Positions 1 to 7,228 of a DNA stretch of 64,000 bases are shown piece by piece. The notes under the pieces were generated by a model. It did not search any database and was not told the DNA's origin. It saw nothing but the letters and a program-made list of their open reading frames with translations. Each line of letters starts with the position of its first letter. Position 1 is the first letter of the stretch. The DNA lies in the NCBI GenBank assembly GCA_017514235.1, contig JAFWKK010000040.1, positions 1-64,000 of the forward strand. Direction: 5' to 3'. The position numbers and the translations under genes were made by a program. Source of the DNA: Kiritimatiellia bacterium (GTDB lineage Bacteria; Verrucomicrobiota; Kiritimatiellia; RFP12; UBA1067).

Positions 1-252
1 GCCGGAGCATTCCCACTGGACGGCGACCGTCTTCTCGTCCGCCACCATGTCGACAAGCTTCCACTGCACATCCGGGAAACTCTTCCGCATGAGGCTGACG
101 ACGCTCAGGTATCCTTCCGCGCCGTAAAGCGGCGTGGGCGAAACGGGCGTGTCGAACGCCGCCGTTTCCGCGATGAGCTTGCGGCCCAGTTCCAGGTCGT
201 TGGTGTTGATGCACTTTTCGAAGAGCCGTATCGTTTCACGGTTTTTGTTCAT
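1..252 (-). CDS. SnoaL-like/ester-cyclase family protein (3' end outside window)
   Basis: The reading frame starts at an ATG whose first base is 252 and runs off the left edge, giving 84 residues that begin MNKNRETIRLFEKCINTND. The pattern of an N-terminal helix, then 'DTPVSPTPLYGAEGYLSVV', then 'SFPDVQWKLVDMVADE' and 'VAVQWECSG' is typical of the SnoaL/NTF2-like polyketide-cyclase fold, a small alpha+beta cone used by cyclases, isomerases and many uncharacterised proteins. It is the last visible gene of a minus-strand run that begins at the flavodoxin gene near 2293. Its exact substrate cannot be told from the fold, and the C-terminal third is missing. Confidence 0.7.
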   Translation of the reverse strand, partial: MNKNRETIRLFEKCINTNDLELGRKLIAETAAFDTPVSPTPLYGAEGYLSVVSLMRKSFPDVQWKLVDMVADEKTVAVQWECSG

Positions 253-265
253 TTGCAGTCCGATC

Positions 266-364
266 TTATAATGTTTTCCCTTGAATCAAAATGCCCCTGT
301 CTTTGCGTCTGCTCTCCTTGGCTACCTTTTCGATGTCGGTGTTTCCGAGTTTAGCGTATTTCAT
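266..364 (-). pseudogene. N-terminal stub of an aldo/keto reductase
   Basis: A 32-codon frame opens at ATG 364 behind a GGAGCA-type ribosome binding site and reads MKYAKLGNTDIEKVAKES before ending at TAA (268-266). The first 12 residues match the characteristic aldo/keto reductase opening (M-K-Y-x-K-L-G-N-T-D-I-E), but none of the roughly 280-residue barrel follows. It lies between the acyltransferase and the SnoaL-like gene on the same strand. I read it as the remnant of a deleted oxidoreductase; it could also be a translated short peptide. Confidence 0.6.
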
Positions 365-393
365 GGCATTGCTCCTTAGTCCAATGCTTCGCG

Positions 394-1521
394 TCACCCT
401 GCGATGAAACGTCCTACGAACGGAATGCGCCGCAGCGTGACTCCAGCCGCCGAAGCGAGCACGTATGTTGCCACGGCGGCGGCTGTCATCGTTGCCGCCG
501 GGGAAAGATGCTGCCGGAAACAGTCAACGACTGGGACGAGGATAAGCATGTGCAGCAGATATGTTCCATAGCTGGCTTCCGAGAGCGGACGCACGACGCG
601 CCTGTAGAACACTCCCGAAAAATCCAGTTTTCGGATGAGCAGGAAGTAGGCGACCGTCATGAGCGCAATGCCGAATCCGCAGAACTCCCAGCTCGTTTCC
701 AGGTCTATCGCGAAGGCATACGGACGTGCGACGGGATAGCCCTGCGCATCGGGAATGCGGAAGTAGAAGAAGCCCCACACGATCGCCATACCGACAACCC
801 ACAAAGGCAATGCAAGCGAAAGCGTTCTGCGCCAGTCGAGACTCGGAACGAACTTCCTGAAATAGAAGCCAAGAAGCATGTAGCCGAAAAATCCGCTTAC
901 ATAGTAGAACGCTCCATAGCGATTCCACGGCGCTTCGCCCCAGAGGAAGGGCGTCGGACCGAACTCCGGCGCACCGAACTTTGCGAGCCAAAAGCGACGG
1001 ACGAACGGGAAGAGCGTGGTGGCCAGCCAAAGCAGCAGCCAGCCGCGCACCTCCCGCTCCGATGCCTTCTCCGCCCAGGGCGACAGGAGAGGCATTAGGA
1101 GATACAGCCCTATGAGCATATACACGAACCAGAGATGGCCGCCCGCGAACGGAAAGTTGAACGGAAGCCTTGCCCATTCCCCCCACACGGCGGTGTATAT
1201 GCACATCCACAATGCATACGGGACGAACACTCGCACAAGGCGTCGCCTGAAGAATTCGCCGACTGGGCGCGTCACCGGAAAGAGCAGGTAGCTTGACGCC
1301 ATCACAAACAGCGGCACGCAGCAGTGAACAAGGGAGTCTAGCCATGACGCCCAGAACGCGGCGTTCTTCGACTGGAAGAACGTGTTGCCGTCGGCGTCGA
1401 AATAGAACGGCTCGCACGTGTGGACGAGCATCACCATGAAACAGGCGATTGTCCTGAGCCAGTCGAGGAAAACCACCCTGTTGCCATTTCCGGCGTTCCT
1501 TACATCGATTTCTGTATTCAT
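394..1521 (-). CDS. Acyltransferase family 3 membrane protein
   Basis: This is a 375-residue integral membrane protein of the acyltransferase-3 (OafA/NodX/WecH) family. It opens with the family signature 'VVFLDWLRTIACFMVMLVHT', in which the Arg and the His of the first transmembrane region are the conserved catalytic-site residues. About ten hydrophobic segments follow, for example around 'LWFVYMLIGLYLLMPLL' and 'SYGTYLLHMLILVPV'. Members transfer acetyl or succinyl groups from cytoplasmic acyl donors to sugars of surface polysaccharides or other extracytoplasmic acceptors. The ATG overlaps the TGA of the flavodoxin stub upstream (ATGA), suggesting translational coupling. The acceptor is unknown. 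Confidence 0.9.
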   Translation of the reverse strand: MNTEIDVRNAGNGNRVVFLDWLRTIACFMVMLVHTCEPFYFDADGNTFFQSKNAAFWASWLDSLVHCCVPLFVMASSYLLFPVTRPVGEFFRRRLVRVFVPYALWMCIYTAVWGEWARLPFNFPFAGGHLWFVYMLIGLYLLMPLLSPWAEKASEREVRGWLLLWLATTLFPFVRRFWLAKFGAPEFGPTPFLWGEAPWNRYGAFYYVSGFFGYMLLGFYFRKFVPSLDWRRTLSLALPLWVVGMAIVWGFFYFRIPDAQGYPVARPYAFAIDLETSWEFCGFGIALMTVAYFLLIRKLDFSGVFYRRVVRPLSEASYGTYLLHMLILVPVVDCFRQHLSPAATMTAAAVATYVLASAAGVTLRRIPFVGRFIAG

Positions 1522-1661
1522 GTTTTCCTTGTTTGCGTTCTGCGGCGCGGAAGCCTTGCGTTTTCCACGCCTTCTTCGGCGAATGTCCTAGCCATTTCGT
1601 CAAGGCCGGCCTTCGGCGAGCCATCGTTGTTCCACGAACCGTTAAGCATCAGCACTTTCAT
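1518..1661 (-). pseudogene. N-terminal stub of an NADPH-dependent FMN reductase/flavodoxin
   Basis: A 47-codon frame from ATG 1661 begins MKVLMLNGSWNNDGSPKAG and continues with 'LDEMARTFAEEGVE', which aligns with the first strand, phosphate loop and first helix of flavodoxin-like reductases (compare MKVLMINGSPRRNGNT in the gene at 8485). It then turns into a basic tail and stops at TGA 1520-1518, overlapping the acyltransferase start. The rest of the roughly 180-residue fold is missing, so it should be non-functional as a reductase. Its loop sequence is also degenerate. Confidence 0.6.
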
Positions 1662-1708
1662 TGTTGGAACCGCATTCTACCGTTGGATGCGAAGCTGGAG
1701 GCTTCCGA

Positions 1709-2293
1709 TTATTTGGCTGCCATGCGTTCGTCGGCGAAATCCTCGAGCGCCTTGACGCTGGACTTGATCGACGAGCCGCCGAACGCCTTTGGCGGCAGGA
1801 CTTTCGCCGTATCGCCGAAGATCTCCGCGAACTCCTTGCCAACGCGCTGCATTCCGCCGCCGCCGTGGGTCTGGAAAAGGCAAACCGTCTTGCCCTTGAG
1901 CGCTTCCTTGCTCTGCGTCACCCAGGTGCGCACCGGCGGAGCCATCGTGCCCCACCAGTTCGGCGTGCCGACGAAGACGACATCATACTTCGCAAGGTCG
2001 AGTCCCTCAACCGGCTTGATCGGACGCAGCGTCTTGCCGTAGCACTCAGGCTTAGCCTCATCGCAGCACTTGCCGAAGTCGCTGCTGTAGGGTTCCTCGG
2101 CCTTGATCTCGAAGATCGTCGCCTCCGCCTTCTTTGCGATCGTCTCCGCCGCGAAGCGAGTGTTCCCGCTCCATGAGAAATAAACAACTGCGCATTTCAT
2201 TTTCTTTCCTCCTTCTTTTGCGGATGCAAAGCCGTGAATGGCCGCAACGCTCACGGCCGCGCCCATCTTCTTGATGAATTCTTTCCTGTTCAT
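1709..2293 (-). CDS. Exported flavodoxin
   Basis: I chose ATG 2293 (MNRKEFIKKMGAAVSVAAIH), giving 194 residues; the longer frame upstream only reads through a repeat. Residues 1-30 look like an export signal with an RKEF motif, similar to a Tat signal but lacking the second arginine. The mature part begins 'MKCAVVYFSWSGNTRFAAET', the FMN phosphate-binding loop of flavodoxins, followed by the 'VFVGTPNWWGTMAPPVRTW' and 'LFQTHGGGGMQRVGKEF' loops that wrap the flavin. It is probably an electron carrier or flavin reductase. It heads the small minus-strand redox operon running to position 1. Confidence 0.85.
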   Translation of the reverse strand: MNRKEFIKKMGAAVSVAAIHGFASAKEGGKKMKCAVVYFSWSGNTRFAAETIAKKAEATIFEIKAEEPYSSDFGKCCDEAKPECYGKTLRPIKPVEGLDLAKYDVVFVGTPNWWGTMAPPVRTWVTQSKEALKGKTVCLFQTHGGGGMQRVGKEFAEIFGDTAKVLPPKAFGGSSIKSSVKALEDFADERMAAK

Positions 2294-2335
2294 TTTCGTT
2301 TTCCCTTCTTGTCTTGTTTTGTGGGTAAGTTTTAT

Positions 2336-2373
2336 CTCACGCAGAGGCACCGAGAGGCGGAGAGCGCAGAGAT
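2336..2373 (-). repeat. Left inverted repeat of the first GxxExxY cassette
   Basis: Purine-rich on the plus strand (CTCACGCAGAGG at the outer end, GCGCAGAGAT at the inner end). It is the inverted partner of 2792-2829, differing at four positions. Confidence 0.75.
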
Positions 2374-2376
2374 TGT

Positions 2377-2778
2377 TCAAGTTGATGTGGTGGTGGGTTC
2401 GTTGAATCCGTTGACGACTCTGACATAGCCATCGACCAGTTTTTCCAAGCCAAAGTTTATGAGCAATCCAAGTGGCAGATTCATTGCGACAAGATAGGTT
2501 TTGACCTGCTTGAGAAAAAGGGGGTTCATTTTCTCAACAGCTTTTAGCTCCACGACAATCCTACCATCCACAAACAGGTCCACCCTGAAAGCATCCTCAA
2601 GCGTCATTCCCTCATATTCAAAAGACACGGATTTCTGCCGCTCGACCGTATGTCCGCGCTTTATGAGCTCCGCTTCAAGCAATCTCTCGTAAACAGACTC
2701 CAGCATCCCTGGTCCAAACTTTCGATGGACCTTTATCGCCGCATCGAGGATATCACCTGTAATCTCATTTTCGTTCAT
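2377..2778 (-). CDS. GxxExxY family protein
   Basis: A 133-residue protein beginning MNENEITGDILDAAIKVHRK. It carries the defining G-x-x-E-x-x-Y motif in 'GPGMLESVYERLLEAEL' and the family's nuclease-like core: 'EDAFRVDLFVDGRIVVELKA' (the V-D-L...V-E-L-K pattern of PD-(D/E)XK-type folds), then 'KQVKTYLVAMNLPLGLLINF'. Function is unestablished; the core suggests nucleic-acid binding or cleavage (inference). The gene sits alone between inverted repeats, and the upstream repeat ends in GCAGAGAGGAGG, giving a strong Shine-Dalgarno before the ATG. A homologue lies at 10957-11412 in the same repeat context. Confidence 0.9.
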   Translation of the reverse strand: MNENEITGDILDAAIKVHRKFGPGMLESVYERLLEAELIKRGHTVERQKSVSFEYEGMTLEDAFRVDLFVDGRIVVELKAVEKMNPLFLKQVKTYLVAMNLPLGLLINFGLEKLVDGYVRVVNGFNEPTTTST

Positions 2779-2791
2779 AATCCGAACCCTC

Positions 2792-2829
2792 CTCTCTGCG
2801 CTCTCAGCCTCTCCGCGCCTCTGCGTGAG
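2792..2829 (+). repeat. Right inverted repeat of the first GxxExxY cassette
   Basis: Plus-strand CTCTCTGCGCTCTCAG at the inner end to CCTCTGCGTGAG at the outer end. It overlaps codons at the 3' end of the TetR gene, and on the minus strand its inner edge forms the ribosome binding site of the GxxExxY gene. Confidence 0.75.
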
Positions 2830-3427
2830 TCTTAACGTACGGAGCGAGGAGGGCGGGCAGCTGGAGCTTTGCGAATCGCCCGACCCACTCCTCAGGATCG
2901 AACTTAGTGTCGCTCATGCACCAGCATGTCATCATGCCGTAGAGTTCGCACATGAAGATGTGTACGAGCGCTTCGACGGGCGTGTTCTTTTTCAGCAAGC
3001 CGTCCCTCACCGCATCCCTTAGAAAGGCGGTCAGGCGCTCGTGGTCGTATGCGTACTTGCCGCCGCACATCTCGCCCGGAGAGTCGGCGGGGTCGATCAC
3101 CTCGCGCACCCACTGGCGGCACAGCTCCACGCCGCCGCACGTCACTCCCTCCATGAACCCCTTGAAGTAGAACGCCAGCTTCTCTACGATGGTGCCCTTG
3201 TGCCCGCGCGCCTTGCGGTCCACGTCGCTGAACCACTCCTTGCAGCACTCGAACACGATCTCCTCCTTGCGCTTGAAATAGACGTAGAAGGTTCCCTTCG
3301 CCACGCCGCAGGCGCGCGTGATGTCCTCGACGGACACATTGGCGAAACCGTTTTTTTCGATGAGAGAACAGGCCGTAGTGTATATCCTCTGGCGCGTTTC
3401 CTGTGCTATCTCCTGTCTTTTTGTCAC
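2804..3427 (-). CDS. TetR/AcrR family transcriptional regulator (C-terminus rewritten by a repeat)
   Basis: I chose the GTG at 3427 because AGGAGG lies 8 nt upstream; this gives 207 residues beginning (M)TKRQEIAQETRQRIYTTA. Residues 10-55 are a classic TetR helix-turn-helix, with 'IEKNGFANVSVEDITRACG' and 'VAKGTFYVYFKRKEEIV'. The remainder is an all-helical ligand-binding domain of normal length. The last codons (THAEARRG and the stop) are encoded by the inverted repeat at 2792-2829, so the original C-terminus was replaced. A promoter and a palindrome overlapping its -35 lie just upstream, suggesting autoregulation. It diverges from the XylR-like gene. Confidence 0.9.
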   Translation of the reverse strand: MTKRQEIAQETRQRIYTTACSLIEKNGFANVSVEDITRACGVAKGTFYVYFKRKEEIVFECCKEWFSDVDRKARGHKGTIVEKLAFYFKGFMEGVTCGGVELCRQWVREVIDPADSPGEMCGGKYAYDHERLTAFLRDAVRDGLLKKNTPVEALVHIFMCELYGMMTCWCMSDTKFDPEEWVGRFAKLQLPALLAPYVKTHAEARRG

Positions 3428-3462
3428 TTGCCAAACCTCCTGCGGGGTGGAAGACGACGGGC

Positions 3463-3506
3463 ATGATATCACATTGCCGACCGCAAGTCAATGACCTGGA
3501 GTCATT
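3463..3506 (-). promoter_or_regulatory. tetR promoter with overlapping operator palindrome
   Basis: On the minus strand there is a -35 TTGACT (3491-3486), a 17-nt spacer and a -10 TATCAT (3468-3463). A perfect 6-5-6 palindrome AATGACCTGGAGTCATT (3490-3506) overlaps the -35, where a TetR-type dimer would block transcription. Operator assignment is inferred from position and symmetry. Confidence 0.6.
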
Positions 3507-3576
3507 TTAAGCGCTTGTCGGATTTCTGGAAATACGTGCTGACGGGCGTGCGGTACTATCGCAGCGACATGGCTTT

Positions 3577-3585
3577 TGATATAAT
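3577..3585 (+). promoter_or_regulatory. Extended -10 promoter of the XylR-like gene (leaderless)
   Basis: TGATATAAT ends 6 nt before the ATG at 3592, so transcription should begin at or next to the start codon. There is no room for a Shine-Dalgarno sequence. Confidence 0.65.
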
Positions 3586-3591
3586 GTGCGC

Positions 3592-4812
3592 ATGAGGGTT
3601 AAGGGGAGAGAGCACAGGGTCGCCGCCCAGACCAGACGAGTCGTCGTCGCGCTCAGGATGGCAGGCATCGCCGGGCAGGACAAGCTCAACGGTGTTTTCG
3701 ACTTTCTTGGCGAGGGGCGCAGATGGCAGCTTTCGATATTCCGCACCAGGCACGAGTTCACGGCGAAGACCGTTCAAGACGAAATTGCACGTGGCGCGGA
3801 CGGCTTCATAGTCGGCATTCCGGGAACGGACGATGCGCTCTCGGTTCTGGCCGCGTCAAACATCCCTACAGTGGTGATGAACGTGACGGGCGGCGGCATG
3901 GAAAAGCGCAAAGGCATGGTTGCGTTCGTCAAGAGCGATTCGGCGGCAGTAGGGCGCGAGGCGGCGGCCGCTCTTTTGAACCAGGGAATCTACAAGAGCT
4001 ATGGCTATGCGGGATATCGCACGGATGAAGACTGGAGCCGCGATCGAGGAAGGGCGTTCCGCGAGGCTCTTGCCGCGGCCGGGTTTGTCGGCAGGATGCT
4101 TGACGTCGAACACTATCAGGACAAGGTCGTAGACAAGGAGACGGTTTTCAGCTGGCTGAAAACACTCCCCAAACCGTGTGGCATCCTCGCCGCCTGCGAC
4201 GACAGGGCGTTTGAAATCCTGGACGCTTGCCGCGAAATAGGCATAAAGGTCCCTGCCGAAGTCGGCGTTCTGGGCGTGAACAACGACCCGATTCTCTGTG
4301 AGAACGCCGAGCCGAGGCTCTCGAGCATCCAGCCGGATTTCATAGGAGAAGGGCGGATTGCGGCGGAAATCCTCGAGCGAATGATGGCCGGGCGCGACCT
4401 GCCGTCAGAACGCCGGACTCACAAGGTGGGCATTAGGGAGGTCGTCCACCGGGAGTCGACCGTGTCGCAGTCTGTCGCCGGACGGTTCGTTCAGAAGGTG
4501 CTCGCCTACATAAACAAGAATGCGCTCAAGAAGATCGGCGTGGAGGACGTCGCAAGACGCTTCAAGGTGTCGCGTTCGCTTCTCGAGCTGCGCTTCAGGG
4601 AGCTTCAGGGCGAGAGCGTCTATGAGGCGATCCTGCGCGTCAGGCTGGAGGAGGTCAAGCATCGGCTCAGGCACACGAACGCGACAATTGCGGAAATCAC
4701 CGCCTCGTGCGGCTGGGACAACCCCGCTCCGCCGAAGGTTCTATTCAAGAAGCGCTTCGGCATGTCCATGCGCGACTACCGTGAATCGGTTTCATGTCGT
4801 TGCGAGAAATGA
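3592..4812 (+). CDS. XylR-like transcriptional regulator (LacI-type sensor plus AraC HTH)
   Basis: 406 residues from ATG 3592; a GTG two codons earlier is possible, but the promoter spacing favours 3592. Residues about 10-285 form a periplasmic-binding-protein-type sugar sensor ('EIARGADGFIVGIPGTDD', 'ILAACDDRAFEILDACREI', 'VGVLGVNNDPILCENAEP'). The last 110 residues are an AraC-type double helix-turn-helix ('IGVEDVARRFKVSRSLLELR', 'NATIAEITASCGWDN', 'FKKRFGMSMRDYR'). This order matches E. coli XylR, a xylose-responsive activator, so a monosaccharide ligand is likely. No sugar operon is adjacent. The 3' end overlaps the convergent membrane-protein gene by about 20 nt. Confidence 0.88.
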   Translation: MRVKGREHRVAAQTRRVVVALRMAGIAGQDKLNGVFDFLGEGRRWQLSIFRTRHEFTAKTVQDEIARGADGFIVGIPGTDDALSVLAASNIPTVVMNVTGGGMEKRKGMVAFVKSDSAAVGREAAAALLNQGIYKSYGYAGYRTDEDWSRDRGRAFREALAAAGFVGRMLDVEHYQDKVVDKETVFSWLKTLPKPCGILAACDDRAFEILDACREIGIKVPAEVGVLGVNNDPILCENAEPRLSSIQPDFIGEGRIAAEILERMMAGRDLPSERRTHKVGIREVVHRESTVSQSVAGRFVQKVLAYINKNALKKIGVEDVARRFKVSRSLLELRFRELQGESVYEAILRVRLEEVKHRLRHTNATIAEITASCGWDNPAPPKVLFKKRFGMSMRDYRESVSCRCEK

Positions 4813-6513
4813 AAGGAGAGAACGGCGGTAGGCGCTTTCCCGAGATTCGGCGGCGCGACGCTTGAACATGTCTGAAGGCGTGCTTCTTTCGCAAAGGCAC
4901 ATGTTGCTTGTCCGCTGGACAGGCAGGTATTCGGTCCAGGGAACGGCCACGTCGTGCCACTTCCCGTCGCCGCCGTATGCCTCTTTGTGTTCAACCTGTT
5001 CAACGCCACGATAGCCGTATGCCGTGACAGCGATGGTGTTTTCTCCGTTTTCCCTCTGGACGACCCGTGTCTTCAATATGCTGCGCGTGATGCAGCTCGG
5101 ATGCTCAAACTTGTCCTCGCCGTGGTAGTTGGCGACGGCCTCATGTTCCCAGAACGACGACGCCTTGAGTCCGAGAACGTCTTTCCAGATGTCCTCGTGG
5201 GTCCGCATCTGCTGGTAGAGCGGAATGGACAGGAGCGGAGCGAGCGCGAAATAGGCGTCCCTGAAGTAACGCTCGTTGAACTGGACGAAAAAGGAGAACG
5301 CTGCGTCGTAGTCCCAACTGCGGAATCTCGAAGGATCGGTGTCTATGGTCGCTTCGCTAAGGTGCTTCGAGAACAGCATGTTGATCTTCTTCTGCTTGAG
5401 GAACGTGAAGTCGTCGCCGTAGCCGACCGAGGTGTCCTTCATGAGGTTGAGCATCTGGGTCTGTGCGACGGGAGTGAACAGCAGCCGGAACTCCACTTCG
5501 TTGTCTCTGTCTTTTGCGTGAAACCATGTTTCGAACTCATGGTTGTTCATCAAGGTGAAGTTCGAGTCGTCGTCCAGGTTGCGCGAATAGGCTTTCAGCC
5601 TGCTGAGACGCCATTTCTTGCGTATGGAAGTCCAGAAGTCGCCTTTTTCCCCGGACAGGCCGGACGGCTGACGCGAAAAAGAAAGGTTCGGAGCGGCGTC
5701 ATTTCCGTAAACCAGAAACTTTTGCTCGCTATAGACCGGTATCGGTTTCGTCACGTACGCACGCAGAGTTTCGTATCTGCGAACTGGATGCTTCTTTCCG
5801 TCCGCGCCCTCCACCCATTCGGTCCATGATATTTCCTTTGTCCCCTCGTATGTCTTTTCGCCCCACTCCATGTCGAGGTAGTGGCCGAACACGAAAGGGT
5901 TCCCGTTTATGACGCCAGACTGTGCGAATATGATGGACTTGCCGTCGTTGAACGAGTCGTCCCACCCGAACTGCCTGTTAAGCGCCGCAAGCCTGTCCGC
6001 CGTAAAATACGGGTCGAAATCCAGTCGAGGCACGGTCGCCTCGATCAGCTTGACCGTGACATCCCACGTGTAGAGCCTGTTCAACGGCTCCATCTGCTTC
6101 CATGCGATTCCTTTCTTCGCGGCGATCTGTGATTCGAGGCTGGCCAGCAGTTCCGCAACCGCGTTGAAGAGTGGAATCATAATGACGCCGAGAACTACGC
6201 CCGCCCCGATTCCCGCTATGCACCAGCCATGGGCATTGGGATCCGAATCGCCTGTTGCAATGGCTCCTGCAAGCGCGGCGGCCGCACCGACGAACCCGAG
6301 CGCCATCAGCCATCCGTAGCATGCCTTCCTGACTCTAGCGGAATTGACCTTTGTCTGCAGCGCCTTGATTTTCTTGACGATGATGCGGTTGGCGCGGACA
6401 TCCACCTTGGACTTCTGCGTCAGCTCCTTGAACTTCTCGCGCGTCAGCGCGGCGAATTTCTGGCGAAACTCATACCGATAGCGTGCAAGCGGCTCGTAGA
6501 CGTCCTCGATCAA
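4792..6513 (-). CDS. Large membrane protein encoded with LemA
   Basis: A 573-residue protein whose ATG overlaps the stop of the LemA gene by 4 nt. The N-terminal 60 residues are basic and probably coiled-coil ('KFAALTREKFKELTQKSK'). Two hydrophobic helices follow at about 63-85 ('WLMALGFVGAAAALAGAIAT') and 95-115 ('CIAGIGAGVVLGVIMIPLFN'). The remaining 450 residues form a large soluble domain rich in aromatic and acidic residues, without a motif I recognise. A LemA protein paired with a two-TM protein having a large C-terminal domain resembles the LemA/DUF3137-like pairs of other bacteria, but I cannot confirm membership. A role in envelope stress or phage defence would be speculation. Confidence 0.7.
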   Translation of the reverse strand: MIEDVYEPLARYRYEFRQKFAALTREKFKELTQKSKVDVRANRIIVKKIKALQTKVNSARVRKACYGWLMALGFVGAAAALAGAIATGDSDPNAHGWCIAGIGAGVVLGVIMIPLFNAVAELLASLESQIAAKKGIAWKQMEPLNRLYTWDVTVKLIEATVPRLDFDPYFTADRLAALNRQFGWDDSFNDGKSIIFAQSGVINGNPFVFGHYLDMEWGEKTYEGTKEISWTEWVEGADGKKHPVRRYETLRAYVTKPIPVYSEQKFLVYGNDAAPNLSFSRQPSGLSGEKGDFWTSIRKKWRLSRLKAYSRNLDDDSNFTLMNNHEFETWFHAKDRDNEVEFRLLFTPVAQTQMLNLMKDTSVGYGDDFTFLKQKKINMLFSKHLSEATIDTDPSRFRSWDYDAAFSFFVQFNERYFRDAYFALAPLLSIPLYQQMRTHEDIWKDVLGLKASSFWEHEAVANYHGEDKFEHPSCITRSILKTRVVQRENGENTIAVTAYGYRGVEQVEHKEAYGGDGKWHDVAVPWTEYLPVQRTSNMCLCERSTPSDMFKRRAAESRESAYRRSLLSFLATT

Positions 6514-7172
6514 AAGAACGTTTCCCTCGCCTGTGACTTGATTTCAGCGGATGCTGTGAACGGGATGCGTGTCGTGTATCCGGCACGTGCGGCAACGATC
6601 TGCTTGGTCGGCCAGTCGAAGATGTCGGAGTTCCACTGCATGACGGAATCGTTGTAGAGCTGGCGGGCGGCGGTGATCTCCTTTTGCAGATAGCTGTTCT
6701 GCTGGGCAGCTTCGGCGATGGCGGCGTGGGCCTGGAGGTCCGGATACGCCTCGACCTGCGGGAAGAGCCTTCCGAAGCACCCGTCGATCTGGTTGGCGAC
6801 TGCGTTTCTCTCGCCGTCGGTCAGCCTTCCGCCACGGAACGCGGCGACGGCCTTCATGACATCCTTGTCGAGGTCGATTGCCTTTTCGACGAGTTTAGCC
6901 AGGTTCTTCAGAATCTGAACTCTCTGCTCAAGGTAGTTGTCGATGGTCGAGGCGTCGGCCTGGATTTTCTGCTGAAGCTTTTGGAAGTAGTTTTTGGCAC
7001 CGATCTTCATGAAGAGGAAGATAAGACCTGGAAGTATGCCGAGACACCACAGTATGATCTCGAACAAGGTCGAGCCCCATCCGATACGGGCAGGAAGCTG
7101 CTTTTCTATTACATTTATGTCGCGCCCCGCATTGTTGACGGGACCTGTCATTTCGTCCAGTTCGTTAGCCAT
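6510..7172 (-). CDS. lemA: LemA family protein
   Basis: 220 residues from ATG 7172, preceded by an AAAGGAAC ribosome binding site. It has a short N-terminal tail, one membrane helix ('LFEIILWCLGILPGLIFLFM'), and then the long three-helix bundle typical of LemA ('QKIQADASTIDNYLEQRVQI', 'AIAEAAQQNSYLQKEITAAR', 'QLYNDSVMQWNSDI'). The 'YN...QWN' region corresponds to the conserved RxxYN...N stretch of the family. LemA proteins sit in the membrane with the bundle exposed; their function is poorly defined. It is translationally coupled to the 573-residue membrane protein. Confidence 0.88.
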   Translation of the reverse strand: MANELDEMTGPVNNAGRDINVIEKQLPARIGWGSTLFEIILWCLGILPGLIFLFMKIGAKNYFQKLQQKIQADASTIDNYLEQRVQILKNLAKLVEKAIDLDKDVMKAVAAFRGGRLTDGERNAVANQIDGCFGRLFPQVEAYPDLQAHAAIAEAAQQNSYLQKEITAARQLYNDSVMQWNSDIFDWPTKQIVAARAGYTTRIPFTASAEIKSQARETFF

Positions 7173-7228
7173 TTTGCCTGTTCCTTTCTTTGTTGGTGTA
7201 TAGATTCCCTTGTGTTTCAGCGACAGTA

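Larger units (their letters stand above)
2336..2829. mobile_element. GxxExxY cassette bounded by 38-bp inverted repeats
   Basis: A 494-bp unit consists of one minus-strand gene (2377-2778) between two 38-bp inverted repeats at 2336-2373 and 2792-2829. The repeats agree at 34 of 38 positions by my alignment and share the outer end CTCACGCAGAGG (right copy read as ...CCTCTGCGTGAG). The right repeat lies inside the 3' end of the TetR gene and supplies its last codons and stop, as expected for an insertion. No transposase is encoded, so movement would need a factor in trans. I see no clear target-site duplication. Confidence 0.6.
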
